In this document: positions 18,772 through 28,018 of the stretch, piece by piece | Numbering within the stretch: position 1 is the first letter of the stretch | How the letters are laid out: the number at the start of each line of letters is the position of its first letter | Assembly: GCA_019112875.1 (NCBI GenBank) | Contig: DXIO01000082.1 | Location: 62,001-126,000, forward strand | Source of the DNA: Candidatus Aquabacterium excrementipullorum | GTDB lineage: Bacteria; Pseudomonadota; Gammaproteobacteria; Burkholderiales; Burkholderiaceae_C | Direction: 5' to 3' | Length of the DNA: 64,000 bases | Notes under the pieces: generated by a model | The model's input: only the letters and a program-made list of their open reading frames with translations | What the model was told of the DNA's origin: nothing | Database searches by the model: none | Translations under genes and position numbers: made by a program

Positions 18772-19789
18772 GCCGCGCGGCCGGAACCTCGCGGCAACCG
18801 CTCGCGTTCTGCCCCGACCACAGCGGCGAGAAATCCGACGAGCCGGCCGCCTCGGCCTTGGCGCGCAAGGGCGCGATCGCGGCCGTGGCCAGCGGGAAGG
18901 CCGGCGCCACCGCGCTGATCGGCCCCAGTTCGCGCATCGCGCGGTTGACGATGCCGCGCGCCGGCCGGCCACTGAACACATTGGTCAAGGCCGTCTCAGC
19001 CGCGCCTTCGCTGCGCAGCGCCGCGCGGTGCAAGGCGCTGGTCGTGGATTCCGGGCACAACAGGTAGGCAGTACCCACCTGCACGCCCGCCGCACCCAGT
19101 GCCTGCGCCGCCGCCACACCTTGCACATCGGCGATACCACCAGCCGCGATCACTGGCACCCGCACCTCACGCACGATCTGCGGCAGCAGCGCGAAGAGGC
19201 CCACCTGCGTGCCCACATCGTCGGACAGGAACAAACCCCGGTGGCCGCCAGCCTCCAGGCCCTGCGCGATGATGGCGTCCACGCCGCGATCGGCCAGCCA
19301 GCGCGCCTCGGCCACCGTGGTGGCCGACGACAGCACCTTCGCACCCCAGCTGCGTACACGCGCCAGCAACGCCTCGTCAGGCAAGCCGAAGTGAAAGCTG
19401 ATCACCGGGGGCCTGAAAGCCTCGATCACCTCGGCCACTTCCGCACTGAACGGGCGGCGTCCCGGGCCTTGCGGGATATCCGCTTCGTTGGCGCCGAACT
19501 CGGCGTAATAGGGGCGCAGCGCCTGCCTCCAGCCTGCGTCACGCGCCGCATCCGGCACCGGCGGCTGATGCGCAAAGAAGTTCACGTTGAAAGGCCTGGA
19601 CGTGGCCGCGCGGATGGCCGCCAGTTCCTTGCGCAGCGCATCGTCGCCCAGCATGGCCGCCGGCAGCGAACCCAGCCCTCCGGCCTCGCTCACCGCAATC
19701 GCCAAGGCACTGCCCTGCACCCCGGCCATCGGCGCCTGGATCACTGGCAGATCGATGCCCATCAGCTCGGTCAGGGAAGCGGCGCTCAT
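18716..19789 (-). CDS. Nitronate monooxygenase (2-nitropropane dioxygenase family, FMN)
   Basis: FMN-dependent TIM-barrel enzyme that oxidises alkyl nitronates. In bacteria it often detoxifies propionate 3-nitronate. The 357-residue protein shows the N-terminal PVIQAPMAGV, VISFHFGLP, IIAQGLEAGGHRG with the catalytic-type His, and the FMN phosphate loop PVIAAGGIAD followed by AAQALGAAGVQVGTAYL. ATG 19789 with AAGGATC upstream is preferred to the track start 12 codons earlier. Confidence 0.9.
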   Translation of the reverse strand: MSAASLTELMGIDLPVIQAPMAGVQGSALAIAVSEAGGLGSLPAAMLGDDALRKELAAIRAATSRPFNVNFFAHQPPVPDAARDAGWRQALRPYYAEFGANEADIPQGPGRRPFSAEVAEVIEAFRPPVISFHFGLPDEALLARVRSWGAKVLSSATTVAEARWLADRGVDAIIAQGLEAGGHRGLFLSDDVGTQVGLFALLPQIVREVRVPVIAAGGIADVQGVAAAQALGAAGVQVGTAYLLCPESTTSALHRAALRSEGAAETALTNVFSGRPARGIVNRAMRELGPISAVAPAFPLATAAIAPLRAKAEAAGSSDFSPLWSGQNASGCREVPAARLTRDLAAGWVASPASAGS

Positions 19790-19995
19790 GATGGATCCTT
19801 GTGCGTGTTCAGCGGGATGCTTCATTGTGATCCTCCAGCCCCGAACAAGCTGGCCAAGGGGCTTGTCATGCCACCGCTCAAGCGCGCAGCAATAGCATTC
19901 CCTTCAGGGCCATCGCCACAGGCCCTAAGATGCCCGGCAGACACCCGGCGCCATCCCGCGGCGCCACCGCACCGGGTACGTACCAGGAGACACCC

Positions 19996-20994
19996 ATGTT
20001 CAACGCCCTCGTCCTCGACAAGAACCCCGACTTCAGCGCCGAACTGCGCGAGGTGGACGACAGCTTCCTGCCCACCTTCGCGGACGGCGGCGGCGTCACC
20101 GTCGCCATCGAGCACTCCACGCTCAACTACAAGGATGGTCTGGCCATCACCAACAAGTCGCCCGTGGTGCGCAGCTGGCCCATGGTCGCCGGCATCGACG
20201 GCGCCGGCACCGTGCTGGACAGCGAGCACGCCGCGTGGAAGGCCGGCGATCGCGTCATCCTCAATGGCTACGGCGTGGGCGAGACACACAAGGGCTGCCT
20301 GGCCGCCAAGGCCCGCCTGCACGGCGACTGGCTGGTCCGCCTGCCCGAGGCCTTCACCACCCGCCAGGCCATGGCCATCGGCACGGCCGGCTATACCGCG
20401 ATGCTGTGCGTGATGGCGCTGGAGCGCCATGGCGTGCTGAACCAGCCCGGCGATGGCGAGGTGCTGGTCACCGGCGCCACGGGCGGCGTGGGCTCGGTGG
20501 CCGTGGCCTTGCTGTCACGCCTGGGGCACACCGTGGTGGCCGCCACCGGCAAGGCCAGCGAAGAGGCCTACCTGAAGCAACTGGGCGCCAAGAGCATCAT
20601 CGACCGCGCCGAGCTGGGCAGCCCGGGCAAGCCCCTGCAGAAGGAGCGCTGGAAGGCAGTGGTCGATGCCGTGGGTAGCCACACCTTGGTCAACGCCTGC
20701 GCGCAGACGCGCTACGGTGGCGCCGTGGCCGCCTGCGGCCTGGCCCAGGGCTTCGACCTGCCGGCCACCGTGATGCCCTTCATCTTGCGGGGCGTGGCCC
20801 TGCTGGGCGTGGACAGCGTGATGGCCCCGCTCGCCAAGCGCCAGGAAGCCTGGACACGCCTGGCGCGCGACCTGGATCCCACCTTGCTCGAACAGATCAC
20901 CTCGGAAGCACCGCTCAGCGGCGCGATCCAGGCTGCGCGGGAACTGATGGACGGCCACGTGCGCGGCCGCGTCGTGATCCGCACGACCGCCTGA
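19996..20994 (+). CDS. acuI: YhdH/AcuI-type NADPH-dependent acryloyl-CoA/quinone reductase
   Basis: Zinc-free medium-chain reductase of the YhdH/YhfP group. Members such as AcuI reduce acryloyl-CoA to propionyl-CoA. The 332-residue protein begins MFNALVLDKN and carries IEHSTLNYKDGLAIT, PMVAGIDGAGTV, the nucleotide-binding VLVTGATGGVGSVAVALL, and the C-terminal GRVVIRT. ATG 19996 follows an AGGAGA Shine-Dalgarno. The track ORF starts 22 codons earlier without support. It is divergent from nitronate monooxygenase. Confidence 0.88.
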   Translation: MFNALVLDKNPDFSAELREVDDSFLPTFADGGGVTVAIEHSTLNYKDGLAITNKSPVVRSWPMVAGIDGAGTVLDSEHAAWKAGDRVILNGYGVGETHKGCLAAKARLHGDWLVRLPEAFTTRQAMAIGTAGYTAMLCVMALERHGVLNQPGDGEVLVTGATGGVGSVAVALLSRLGHTVVAATGKASEEAYLKQLGAKSIIDRAELGSPGKPLQKERWKAVVDAVGSHTLVNACAQTRYGGAVAACGLAQGFDLPATVMPFILRGVALLGVDSVMAPLAKRQEAWTRLARDLDPTLLEQITSEAPLSGAIQAARELMDGHVRGRVVIRTTA

Positions 20995-21025
20995 GCACAC
21001 CCGGGCTCACCGTGGTCTCAACGCC

Positions 21026-22066
21026 TCAGAGCGGCATCGGCCGCGATGCGCCTGCACCCGGGCCCGTTCCCGGCGCCGACGGGAAACCGGACCGTGGCGC
21101 ACCGGGCTTCGCGCCATCGGTCGCACGGCGCTTGAACATGCCCGCCAAGGTCAGCCCCACCACGCCCAGCCCGGCCACTGCCGCGCCCGCGAAGGCCAAC
21201 CAAGCCTTGCCTGGCAGGCCATCGCTCAGCAGCGTATAGGTATCTGGCACCGGCACGGTCACGCTGATCACGCCGGCAGGCTTGCCGGCCACGTAGCCGA
21301 ACCCACCACCGCCGTTGAACTGGTTGTTCACGCGCAGGAACTCGGGCGCCTTGGCGGCCGAGTCATGGCATTTCAGGCAGCTCTTCTGGGCGACCACGGC
21401 GCGGGCGTACAGCAGACGACCGCCCTCCACCTTCCAGTACTCCAGCGGCTCGCCAGCGGCTTGCGCGGTCGCCTGGTTCGCCGGCTGATGCACCGCCACG
21501 CGTGCGGCACTGGCGGCTGTCTGGCGCTCGGCCGAGGCCTGCATGGCCGTCAGCGCTTCGAGCTCGAAGGCGTTGGGCGCGTTGCTCTCGTTGAGCACCG
21601 TGCGCGCGGTCAGGCGGTACTGGGCCTTGCTGCCAGCGGCCAGCAGCACGTCGGCCAGCTCGCGCTGGATCAGCGCCGGGTTCTTCCAGTGGTAAGCCTC
21701 GACACGCTGCATCACTTCCTTCTCGGAGGGCTTCGCATCGGCCTTGTCGGTGGCCTTGGCGCCCTGCAGGAAGGCGGCATCGTCACCGCTCACGGCGTAC
21801 ACGGACCGGGTCAGGAAGGTGCCGGGCAGCGCCGCCTTGGTCCCTTCGGTGCGCACATGCACGCCGCCGTACTGCGAGGCCCAGCGCCCCACGTTCTCGG
21901 CCATGTCGGCCACCGTGCGGCCCTCGCTCACCGTGCGGGAAACAACCAGGGCCTCGGCGGCCCACCACGCGCCCGTGCCCAAGGCCAGCACCAGGATCGC
22001 GGACAACAAAAGAACCAGGAATCCAGACAGGCGCGGCACAGCAAAACCTTTCGGCGACCACTGCAA
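21026..22066 (-). CDS. Membrane-anchored DUF3365 (Tll0287-like) haem protein
   Basis: A 346-residue protein with an N-terminal transmembrane anchor (about residues 14-36) and a periplasmic DUF3365 domain ending in a single c-type haem motif, CLKCH (about 234-238). A second hydrophobic segment (about 290-312) and a Gly/Pro-rich cytoplasmic tail follow. DUF3365 domains usually act as haem sensor inputs in front of GGDEF, kinase or chemotaxis modules. Here no output domain is present, so it may be a stand-alone redox or gas sensor or an electron carrier. Role unknown. Confidence 0.82.
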   Translation of the reverse strand: MQWSPKGFAVPRLSGFLVLLLSAILVLALGTGAWWAAEALVVSRTVSEGRTVADMAENVGRWASQYGGVHVRTEGTKAALPGTFLTRSVYAVSGDDAAFLQGAKATDKADAKPSEKEVMQRVEAYHWKNPALIQRELADVLLAAGSKAQYRLTARTVLNESNAPNAFELEALTAMQASAERQTAASAARVAVHQPANQATAQAAGEPLEYWKVEGGRLLYARAVVAQKSCLKCHDSAAKAPEFLRVNNQFNGGGGFGYVAGKPAGVISVTVPVPDTYTLLSDGLPGKAWLAFAGAAVAGLGVVGLTLAGMFKRRATDGAKPGAPRSGFPSAPGTGPGAGASRPMPL

Positions 22067-22195
22067 GCGCCGCGCGGGCCTCGTCAGTAGGGGGTGAATC
22101 TCATGTGGCGGGAATTATCTCCGCCCATCTGCCCATAATTGAGGACAAATGTCTCCACCCCCCATATCCCGGGGGTAACCCTTAATTCGCCACCA

Positions 22196-23044
22196 TCAAA
22201 CGCGCGCCATTTCCTCGCCCAGGCGCACCGCCCCAGCCGGTTGCCAGCCCGGGTTGAAGGCCAGCGGCCCTTGCGGGAACAGCAACACCACGGTGGAGCC
22301 GAGCAGGAAACGCCCCATCTCCTCGCCTTTTCGCAGCACGATCTGCTGATCGTCGTAGCGCCATTCCCGCACTTGGCGCGAACGCGGCGGGTTGACCACG
22401 CCATGCCACACCGTGCCCATGCTGCCCACGATGGTGGCGCCCACCAGGGTCAGCACGAACGGCCCCGTCGGCCCTTCGAACACGCAGACCACGCGTTCGT
22501 TGCGCGCGAACAAACCGGGCACACCGCGCGCCGTGGCCGGGTTCACCGAGAACAGATCGCCCGGCACGTAGATCATGCGCAGCAGGCGCCCGTCGCAAGG
22601 CATGTGGATGCGGTGGTAGTCGCGCGGGCTGAGGTAGATCGTGGCGAAGCTGCCGTTCTCGAACTGCTTGGCCAGCGTGCTGTCGCCGCCCACCAGCGCG
22701 GTGGTGCTGTAGCTGTGGCCCTTGGCCTGGAAGATCTGGTCGCGCTCGATGCGGCCGAACTGGCTGATGGCGCCATCGACCGGGCAGACCAGGTCGGCGT
22801 TCGCGATTGGCCGCACACCGGGCTTCAAAGGCCGTGTGAAGAACTCGTTGAAGGTGGGGTAGACGGTGATGTCCGGGTTGGCCGCCTCGCCCATGTTCAC
22901 GCTGTAGCGCTTGACGAACCAGCGGATCACCGCCGTGGTCAGCGCGCCGCCCTTGGCGGATGCGGCCTTGCCCGCCAGGGCCGTCAGGGCCTGCTTGGGC
23001 AGGACGTATTGCGACAGCACGAAGAGACGGTCAGACACAGGCAC
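22196..23044 (-). CDS. psd: Phosphatidylserine decarboxylase proenzyme
   Basis: Makes phosphatidylethanolamine at the inner membrane. The 282-residue proenzyme has the self-cleavage site in the FLLGSTVV segment (LGST; the Ser becomes the pyruvoyl group, about residue 250). Family motifs FNEFFTRPLKPGVRPI, VCPVDGAISQFG and SPRDYHRIHMPCDG are also present. Length fits the short proteobacterial type. The DUF3365 gene lies 129 bp downstream on the same strand. No functional link is evident. Confidence 0.94.
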   Translation of the reverse strand: MPVSDRLFVLSQYVLPKQALTALAGKAASAKGGALTTAVIRWFVKRYSVNMGEAANPDITVYPTFNEFFTRPLKPGVRPIANADLVCPVDGAISQFGRIERDQIFQAKGHSYSTTALVGGDSTLAKQFENGSFATIYLSPRDYHRIHMPCDGRLLRMIYVPGDLFSVNPATARGVPGLFARNERVVCVFEGPTGPFVLTLVGATIVGSMGTVWHGVVNPPRSRQVREWRYDDQQIVLRKGEEMGRFLLGSTVVLLFPQGPLAFNPGWQPAGAVRLGEEMARV

Positions 23045-23077
23045 ACCCCGGTTGATTGGCGAAGGGCGCCATTCTAG

Positions 23078-23983
23078 CTACGGGGCCTTGGCCCTGTAGG
23101 CAGCGAAGCGATCGACCAGGAAATCGATGAACACGCGCACCTTGGCCGACAGGTGGTGGCGCTGCGGGTACAGCGCGTGGATGTCGGCCGACACGTCGGC
23201 CCAGTCGGGCAGCACCTGGCGCAGCTCGCCGGCCTTGAGCATGGGCGCGATGTCCCACTCCGAGCGCAGCAGGATGCCGTGGCCGGCCACGGCCCAGTCC
23301 ACCGCCACCTCGCCGTGGTTGGTGCTGAGCGGGCCGCGCACCTTCACCAGTGTCTGCTGGCGTCCATCCGAGAGTTGCCAGTTGTTGAAGGCGCTGGTGT
23401 TCTCGCGGATGACGATGCATTGGTGATCGGCCAGATCGCGCGGCATGGCCGGCTCGCCATGCGCGGCCAGGTAGCTGGGCGCGGCGCACAGCAGGCGGCG
23501 GTTGTCGACGATCTTGCGCGCCAGCACGCGGCGGTCGGGCGGCTCGCCGAAGCGGATGCCGATGTCCATGGCGTGGGCGGTCAAATCCAGCGGCTTGTCG
23601 GTGAGCTCCAGCAGCACCTCCACCTCTGGATATCGCCAGGCGAAATCTGAGATGGCCGGTGCCAGGTGGCGGCGCCCGAAGCCGAAGGTGGCGTTGATGC
23701 GCAGCAGGCCACGCGGCTGCTCGCGGCTGGCGGCCAGCGAGCGCTCCAGCGTGTCGATCTCGCGCAGGATGCGGCTGCCCTCTTCCAGGTAGCGCTCGCC
23801 CTCGGGGGTGAGACTGAGGCGCCGCGTGGTGCGGTGGAACAGGCGCACGCCCAGGCGTTTTTCGAGCGCGGCCAGGCGGCGGCTCACGGCTGGGGGCGTG
23901 ACGCCCAACTCAGGCGCGGCGGAGGCCAGGCTGGGATGGCGGGCCAGCAGGGCGAAGAAGGCGAGGTCTTGGGCGTCGCTCAT
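23078..23983 (-). CDS. LysR-family transcriptional regulator
   Basis: A 301-residue regulator. The HTH region LARHPSLASAAPELGVTPPAVSRRLAALEKRLGVRLFHRTTRRLSLTPEG is at the N-terminus, and a LysR substrate domain begins near residue 90 (GLLRINATFGFGRRHLAPAI). Start MSDAQDL at 23983 fits the usual spacing to the HTH. The track start would add 29 residues over the intergenic dyad. It is divergent from the TauE-type exporter gene, the likely target along with its own promoter. Confidence 0.87.
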   Translation of the reverse strand: MSDAQDLAFFALLARHPSLASAAPELGVTPPAVSRRLAALEKRLGVRLFHRTTRRLSLTPEGERYLEEGSRILREIDTLERSLAASREQPRGLLRINATFGFGRRHLAPAISDFAWRYPEVEVLLELTDKPLDLTAHAMDIGIRFGEPPDRRVLARKIVDNRRLLCAAPSYLAAHGEPAMPRDLADHQCIVIRENTSAFNNWQLSDGRQQTLVKVRGPLSTNHGEVAVDWAVAGHGILLRSEWDIAPMLKAGELRQVLPDWADVSADIHALYPQRHHLSAKVRVFIDFLVDRFAAYRAKAP

Positions 23984-24047
23984 GGGCTTGGTCGGCAAGG
24001 CACGGCAATTGATGCGTTTGAGTAACGAATCAAATGATTTCACCACC

Positions 24048-24071
24048 ATTGATGAAATGCAAGTCATCAAT
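24048..24071. promoter_or_regulatory. Candidate regulator site between lysR and the TauE-type gene
   Basis: Perfect inverted repeat ATTGATGA-AATGCAAG-TCATCAAT (8 bp arms, 8 bp spacer) in the 50-100 bp divergent region. Symmetry and location suit a LysR-type operator. It also overlaps the earliest possible start of the exporter ORF, arguing that translation begins further downstream. Confidence 0.45.
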
Positions 24072-24075
24072 GATC

Positions 24076-24900
24076 ATGGGCGCCATGCTGTCCCTGTCCG
24101 CAATGTCGATCCTGCACTTCCTGCCCGCCCTGGCGCTGGGCGCCCTGCTGGGCTTCTTCGGGGGGCTGTTCGGCATCGGCGGCGGCATCATCGCCATCCC
24201 GCTGCTGGTGCTGGCCTACGGCATGGACCAGCCCATGGCCCAAGGCACCGCCCTGGTGATGATGGTGCCCAACCTGCTGATCGGCTGGTGGCGCTACACC
24301 CGGCACCAGCCCGTGCCCTGGCGGCGCGCGCTGGCCCTGGGCGTGATCGCCGCGGCCACCACCTGGGTCGTCGCGCACGTGGCCACGCGCATGCCGCCGC
24401 ACTGGCTGCGGCAGGTATTCAGCCTGTTTCTGCTGGGCCTGTCATTGCACCTGTTGCACCAGCAGCGGCGTGCACGCCAAGAAGATGAGCAGGCCGCTGC
24501 ACAGGGGCCCGCGCCCCATGCCCCGACGGCACGCATGCCTCAACGCTATCTGCCGCTGGTGGGCCTGGTCGGCGGCAGCAGCATGGGCCTGCTGGGCATC
24601 GGTGGCGGCCTGGTGGCCACGCCCATCTTCACCAGCCTGTTCGGGCAGCGCCAGACCATGGCGCAGAGCTTCGCCCTGGCCTTGGTCGCGCCCAGTTCGG
24701 TCATCGCGCTGAGCACCTACGCCACCGCACACCAGGTGGACTGGTCCATGGGTCTGCCACTGGCCGCGGCCGGCATGTTCACCGTGTCGGCCGGGGTGGC
24801 CCTGGCGCAGCGCCTGCCTGAGCGGAAGCTGCGCGCGGCCTTCGCATGGATGCTGCTGCTCACCTCACTGTGGCTGCTGGCGGGGCCCACCGGCCGATAG
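24076..24900 (+). CDS. TauE/SafE-family membrane exporter
   Basis: A 274-residue protein of about eight hydrophobic helices in two repeats, each with the family glycine motif (FGGLFGIGGGIIAIPLL near the N-terminus and GLLGIGGGLVATPIF in the second half). A hydrophilic loop around residues 125-145 separates them. The family moves sulfite, sulfoacetate or other organic anions across the inner membrane. The substrate is unknown here. Start is uncertain: ATG 24034 opens the track ORF, but the dyad at 24048-24071 favours 24076 or a later ATG. Confidence 0.85.
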   Translation: MGAMLSLSAMSILHFLPALALGALLGFFGGLFGIGGGIIAIPLLVLAYGMDQPMAQGTALVMMVPNLLIGWWRYTRHQPVPWRRALALGVIAAATTWVVAHVATRMPPHWLRQVFSLFLLGLSLHLLHQQRRARQEDEQAAAQGPAPHAPTARMPQRYLPLVGLVGGSSMGLLGIGGGLVATPIFTSLFGQRQTMAQSFALALVAPSSVIALSTYATAHQVDWSMGLPLAAAGMFTVSAGVALAQRLPERKLRAAFAWMLLLTSLWLLAGPTGR

Positions 24901-24917
24901 CCCCGCATGCCCTCAGC

Positions 24918-26531
24918 TCATGAGGGATCGAACAAGACGCACTGGTGGTCCTGCCTGTAGGCCGCCGAGCCAAACACGGTCGTGCCGCCGCTGTTGATGT
25001 TCAAGGAACTCGCTCGCTGGGCGTTGAATGCCGGCCACTGAGGCAGCAAAGGCCCGTTGGGATTACCCGTCGCGGCGAAGCGCCCCCACTGGCCGATCAA
25101 CTGCTCGGACAACTGCTTCTGAGCCTTGTTCCAGAACAGCATGGGCCAGGTCTGTTGGCTGCCCTGGAACAGGAAGATCAGCTCGGCCCCATGCACGGAG
25201 CCCAGGCGCATCAGCGGATCAGGGAAGAGGAAAGGCAAGCCAGTCTCGGAGAACTCATAGCTGTAGGTCGGCGTCTGGCGGGCAAAGGCTTCTGTCTCGC
25301 GCATGGCGTCGCACGAGAAGAAGTAGTCGGTCAGCAGCGCGCTGAAAGCCCGGTCGAGCGAGCCATAGGCCTGCTTGGTGTAGGTGCCTCGCAGTTGAGC
25401 AGCCCGGTTGGGGTCACTGCCCGCCATCTGCCCGATGTAGAACTCCACATCCGACTGGCGCACCGTTCTGAACAAGGCCATGTGGTATTCCAAGCCCACG
25501 AACAGATCGCCTTCATCGTGGGTGGTGCCGATCATCATGGGCACGCGCTGGAACTGCCCTTGCTGCACCTGCTGGCCAGGATCGCCCGTGAGCGTGACGC
25601 CATCGCGCACCGGCGTCCAGCGGAGGGTCACATCCCGAACTTCGTTGCCATTGGGAACGGAGGCCGTCACCACGTCGGCAGCGGGCTTGTCGCGCATGCA
25701 CGCCAGTTGCCCGGGCCCGCTGGGGCAGCCCAACTGAATACCCAGGTTGGCCGACTGCGCTTCCATGACTTCAGGCGGCGTCGTGGTCAACAGACTGCAG
25801 GTGCCGCTTTGCATGATGGCGCGGTGGAACAGGCCCTTAGAGCCAGGCGACACGGTGTGCAGGCAGACGCTGGCGCCGCCTGCTGACTGGCCGAACAGCG
25901 TCACGCGCGATGCATCGCCGCCGAAGCGCCCGATCTGCGACTGCACCCAGCGCAACGCGGCCTGCTGATCCTGCAGCCCGAGGTTGGACGACTGGTGCTG
26001 CGCCGCCAGCTCCGGCGCGCGGAAGAAGCCAAACGCGCCCAGGCGGTAGTTGATCGACACCACGACCACGTGCGCCTTGTTGGCCAGCTTGGTCATGTCG
26101 TAATCGGCCGCCGAGCCAGACAGGAAGGCCCCGCCATGGATCCACACCATCACGGGCAGCTTGCCGTTGCCGATGTCGTCGGGCACATGCACGTTGAGGT
26201 AGAGGCAATCCTCATTGGCCGACTTGGGTGACAGGAAACTCGCGGGCTGTGCACAGCGATCGCTGAAAGCCCGAGCATCGCGGGTCCCGCTCCAGCCCGC
26301 GGGCGGTTGGGGCGGCTGCCATCGCAGCTCGCCGACGGGCGGCGCCGCATACGGAATGCCCAGGTAGGCGCGCACGCCATCGACCAGCTTGCCGCTGATC
26401 TCGCCCTGGCTGGTCTGGACCCTCGGCGGCGCCGGGGTGAACAATGTGGCATGCGCCGAAGCCATCAGCAGTGCGCCTAAAGCACACGAGGATGCGAAAC
26501 GGGCCGCCGGCCTTGTCCATGGATGAGTCAT
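24918..26531 (-). CDS. Secreted type B carboxylesterase
   Basis: An alpha/beta-hydrolase of 537 residues with an N-terminal signal peptide (FASSCALGALLMASAHA). The nucleophile elbow is FGQSAGGAS, with the oxyanion motif IHGGAFLSGSA, the acid residue probably in the THDEGDLF region, and the catalytic His in SVHGAELIF. Cysteines are placed as in exported esterases (RCAQPASFLS, EDCLYLNVHVP). It would cleave carboxylic esters in the periplasm or outside. The natural substrate is not deducible. It stands alone, divergent from the LytS-type kinase across 281 bp where I see no gene. Confidence 0.92.
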   Translation of the reverse strand: MTHPWTRPAARFASSCALGALLMASAHATLFTPAPPRVQTSQGEISGKLVDGVRAYLGIPYAAPPVGELRWQPPQPPAGWSGTRDARAFSDRCAQPASFLSPKSANEDCLYLNVHVPDDIGNGKLPVMVWIHGGAFLSGSAADYDMTKLANKAHVVVVSINYRLGAFGFFRAPELAAQHQSSNLGLQDQQAALRWVQSQIGRFGGDASRVTLFGQSAGGASVCLHTVSPGSKGLFHRAIMQSGTCSLLTTTPPEVMEAQSANLGIQLGCPSGPGQLACMRDKPAADVVTASVPNGNEVRDVTLRWTPVRDGVTLTGDPGQQVQQGQFQRVPMMIGTTHDEGDLFVGLEYHMALFRTVRQSDVEFYIGQMAGSDPNRAAQLRGTYTKQAYGSLDRAFSALLTDYFFSCDAMRETEAFARQTPTYSYEFSETGLPFLFPDPLMRLGSVHGAELIFLFQGSQQTWPMLFWNKAQKQLSEQLIGQWGRFAATGNPNGPLLPQWPAFNAQRASSLNINSGGTTVFGSAAYRQDHQCVLFDPS

Positions 26532-26812
26532 GTGGGTGTCCTTGCGTTTGTCCGGGGTGATGAAGCCCGTGTGGCATCGCGGGCCAATCTAGGTGGACAT
26601 CTCGCGACAGCCCAGCGGCATCGGACAAAGGGGCACAGCCATGAGACGGACAGGCTGACAACAGCCCTGGATGGCATGCAAGTCATGGCATGGGCCCTGG
26701 CTGCATTTCGCACAGGCAAGGCTGCCATTCAAGGCCGCCAATCCGCGTTTCGCACCATCGCCCCTGTCCGAATCCCTGGGGCATGCATTAGGCTCGCCCA
26801 TCCGGACTCACG

Positions 26813-28018
26813 ATGCTGTTCCCCATGATCCGCCTCGCGGTACCCCATCCGTTTCACCAGACCCATGCGCCCTACCCGCCCCGGCTGACATGGCGCGGCT
26901 TCGGGCTGCGGCAGCTTGTCTTCAACCAGGTCATCGGCAACATGGGGGCCACGACCTTCCTGACGCTCGAAGTGATGTACCGGCCCCCCGCGACACACGG
27001 CGGACTGGACTTCTTCCTGTGGATGCAGCTCATCGTGCTGTTCGGCCTGCTGATCAACGGCTCTTGCGGGCTACTCGTCATGCGGGCCGGCTGGCGGCGC
27101 CTGCCCGATGCACAGGGACGCTACAAGCAGGTCGGGCTGTTCAAGGCCCTGCCGGCCGCGACCATCGGGGGGCTGATCCTCCTGAGCATGGCCTTGTGCC
27201 CACTCTTGAGCGCATGGGCCGCACAACTGGCCTTCGTCACCCTTCAGCAGTCGGACTGGGGCCAGGCTCATCTGGCGCAGATCCCACCGGCGGGCTCGGC
27301 CACCTTGGTCAACATGTACTTCGGCGTGGTGTCGTCCTACGTCTTCGAGTACCTGCATGACCGCTGGACCCACCGCGATGCCCGCGAGCGCATGGCGCAC
27401 AGGCTCACCACCGACGCGCAACTGCAGCTGCTGCGCGCCCAACTCGATCCGCACATGCTGTTCAACACGCTGTCCAACCTCTACGAGTTGATCGATGAAA
27501 GCCCTCAGCAGGCGCGCACCATGCTGCTGCACCTGATCGGCTTCCTGCGCTCGACGCTCGATGGCAGCCGCAGCGCGCACCACGCTTTGGGCGACGAGTT
27601 CAAACTCGCATCAGACTACCTGGCCCTGATGCAGATCCGCATGGGTGAACGCCTGCAGACCACCCTGAGCCTGCCCGAGGCCCTGCGTGCGACGCCCGTG
27701 CCCGCCATGCTGCTGCAGCCCTTGATCGAGAACGCCATCCGGCATGGCCTGGAGCAGCGCCGGCACGGCGGCGAACTGAGCGTGGCCGCCGTGCAGGAAG
27801 CCGACCAGCTGGTGCTGCGAGTACGCAACTCGGGATCACAGCACCCCCGCCACCCGCAAGAGGCCCCCAGGCCAGGTTTCGGCCTGCACAGCGTGAAGGA
27901 ACGCCTGGCCATGCTGTGCGGCCCTGGCGATCATGTCGAGTTGCGCCACCTGCGCGAGCTGGATGCCACAGAGGTCACCGTGCGCCTGCCCATGCCACTT
28001 CAGAAAGGTGCCGCATGA
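26813..28018 (+). CDS. LytS/YehU-family sensor histidine kinase
   Basis: A 401-residue kinase of the His_kinase (PF06580-type) group. About four transmembrane segments fill residues 30-180. The phospho-acceptor His lies in AQLDPHMLFNTLSNLYELI, followed by an HATPase_c domain with LIENAIRHGLEQ and PGFGLHSVKERL. There is no recognisable periplasmic ligand domain. ATG 26813 or 26825 could be the start. The stop overlaps the response-regulator start (ATGA), an obligate pair by position. Confidence 0.87.
   Translation: MLFPMIRLAVPHPFHQTHAPYPPRLTWRGFGLRQLVFNQVIGNMGATTFLTLEVMYRPPATHGGLDFFLWMQLIVLFGLLINGSCGLLVMRAGWRRLPDAQGRYKQVGLFKALPAATIGGLILLSMALCPLLSAWAAQLAFVTLQQSDWGQAHLAQIPPAGSATLVNMYFGVVSSYVFEYLHDRWTHRDARERMAHRLTTDAQLQLLRAQLDPHMLFNTLSNLYELIDESPQQARTMLLHLIGFLRSTLDGSRSAHHALGDEFKLASDYLALMQIRMGERLQTTLSLPEALRATPVPAMLLQPLIENAIRHGLEQRRHGGELSVAAVQEADQLVLRVRNSGSQHPRHPQEAPRPGFGLHSVKERLAMLCGPGDHVELRHLRELDATEVTVRLPMPLQKGAA

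Noticed and set aside
22157-22176. ACCCCC/GGGGGT pairing downstream of psd as a terminator
   Set aside because: Only 5-6 bp of stem with a poorly placed loop and no T-run on the minus strand.
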